Shown: positions 62,881 to 64,000 of the stretch, piece by piece | Numbering within the stretch: the first letter of the stretch is position 1 | Layout: every line of letters starts with the position of its first letter | From: Polytrichum commune | Lineage: Eukaryota; Streptophyta; Polytrichopsida; Polytrichales; Polytrichaceae | Direction of reading: 5' to 3' | DNA: 64,000 nt | Assembly: GCA_950295325.1 (NCBI GenBank) | Contig: OX485809.1 | Span: forward strand, 29,760,001-29,824,000 | Notes under the pieces: generated by a model | What the model was told of the DNA's origin: nothing | The model's database searches: none | The model's input: the letters and a program-made list of their open reading frames with translations, nothing else | Position numbers and translations under genes: made by a program

Positions 62881-64000
62881 TCCACATACGCCCTAAAAAT
62901 TACCGACCATAATTCAGACAATCTATTATGCAAATTGTCTAATGTTGATGTGAGTTGTCCTATAAACAATATCGGGCCGTCAATGTGTCAACAATGACTA
63001 TTTTCCAACACTTATACTAGGAACATGTCGATTTCCTTTTTTTCATGAAGTGTTGGTCCAATTAGCACATGCCTGCTAAAACACTGTACTAAAAACCATT
63101 GTTTCTCTTGTAGTGAAAATTTGCTAAGGAACGGGAACCTCGTGTGGAAAATTATTATGTCAATATGGATCCATCTAATTGTGATATGTTGGCGGAGATG
63201 GAAGGCTTGGACCTGGACATTAAAGTTGTCAATTCCATCCACACCTCTTAATCATGTTGTCAATCACCCTGTGCATGACAAGAAGCCTTGAGATTCACTA
63301 CTAGATTTCACAAAATCCATAGTGATTACTTCTAATGACTACTTGAAAGTTATAGTAGAACAAGAACAAATAAAAATCAATGGAGCAAACAAAAATGAAA
63401 GAACTTGTGCAAAAAAATTAGAAGTGAAAAATGAAAAGTTGTCAAACGACAAGAGGAGGAATAACAATAGGAGACATGAGCAACAAAATTTGCGGAGGCA
63501 TGGGCCTTGAGAACATGAGAGCGGAGAAAGCCAAGAAAATGGTATAGCGCCTCAAAGCGCAATGGTGGAAGATATTGGAGAATGTGGAGAGGGCATCGGG
63601 GTGACAAACAAATCACCTCAAACATGAATGCAATGAGAGCCAAATGCATAGTGTAAATGGGATGTCAGCAACAACGCCATTCCTGCCTTTCACTTCTTTT
63701 TTAAACCATACAAAAGCACACGAAAAGAAGAAGGAAGTGAGTAATTCTAGTCCTACAACTTCATGATTTGGTGTAGGGAGCCAATATATTTGGGGATGGT
63801 GCATGTTAGCATGGAATTTCTAAACAAATCTTTGCACAAAATACAATAGTGGCAATTACTCTCCATTTTTAAATATTTGTATAAAACCATTCATATCTAA
63901 TGCTTGTAGTTAATGATTTGTAAATTTACAAAGAGGAGGCATCAATTCATTCTTGGAAAGAGGGCATTGACAAGAATCCTTTGATACCAACCATTGCATT
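62881..64000. other. Intergenic, no supported gene
   Basis: A lysine- and asparagine-rich frame at 63322-63510 and its neighbours (AACAAAAATGAAAGAAC, GAGACATGAG) may be a decayed coding fragment, but no domain is recognised. Confidence 0.4.

Noticed and set aside
1-64000. CRISPR array, rRNA, viral insertions or LTR retrotransposons
   Set aside because: No regularly spaced identical repeats, no rRNA, no reverse transcriptase, integrase or capsid-type motif was recognised in any frame.

Overview
The window is nuclear DNA of a land plant. Four multi-exon genes have clear plant homologues, introns are plant-like with GT-AG borders, and AT-rich intergenic DNA carries plant-type DNA transposons (Tourist/PIF, hAT, pogo-like) and a probable SINE. 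No prokaryotic, organellar or viral gene was seen. The lineage cannot be fixed by eye. The E1 gene is unlike the angiosperm E1 I know, which hints at a seed-free or otherwise non-angiosperm plant, but this is inference.

Layout. 1-9.4 kb: pogo-like terminal repeats, a decayed PIF/Harbinger transposase, otherwise no gene. 9.46-17.34 kb, minus strand: a 14-exon gene for a macro-domain plus CRAL-TRIO (GDAP2-like) protein. 19.22-21.61 kb, plus strand: a two-exon PPR-type protein, divergent from the previous gene. 26.65-28.97 kb, plus: a two-exon ThDP enzyme of the oxalyl-CoA decarboxylase / 2-hydroxyacyl-CoA lyase family, with palindromes and duplicated ACGTGGC boxes upstream. 29-47 kb: transposon territory with two Tourist-like MITEs flanked by TAA, two elements with inverted ends, and a hAT element with an 8-bp target duplication. 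47.08-55.70 kb, plus: a 13-exon E1-type activating enzyme of 1,146 residues. 55.7-64 kb: intergenic DNA with a broken pogo-type transposase, a probable SINE and an 800-bp AT-rich array.

The genes do not form a pathway: ADP-ribose or lipid binding, organelle RNA or protein binding, oxalate/2-hydroxyacyl-CoA metabolism and ubiquitin-like activation look independent.

Two themes stand out. First, every gene carries a local tandem expansion of 150-370 bp units in an intron or the leader, and in two genes the unit includes the 3' end of exon 1 with its splice donor, so that cryptic donors are multiplied. Second, the E1 resembles UBA6 in several blocks and keeps the catalytic Cys motif, but the normally invariant Arg of the ATP-binding loop is Asp. 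All exon models were built by hand from reading frame, GT-AG borders, phase and remembered homologues.
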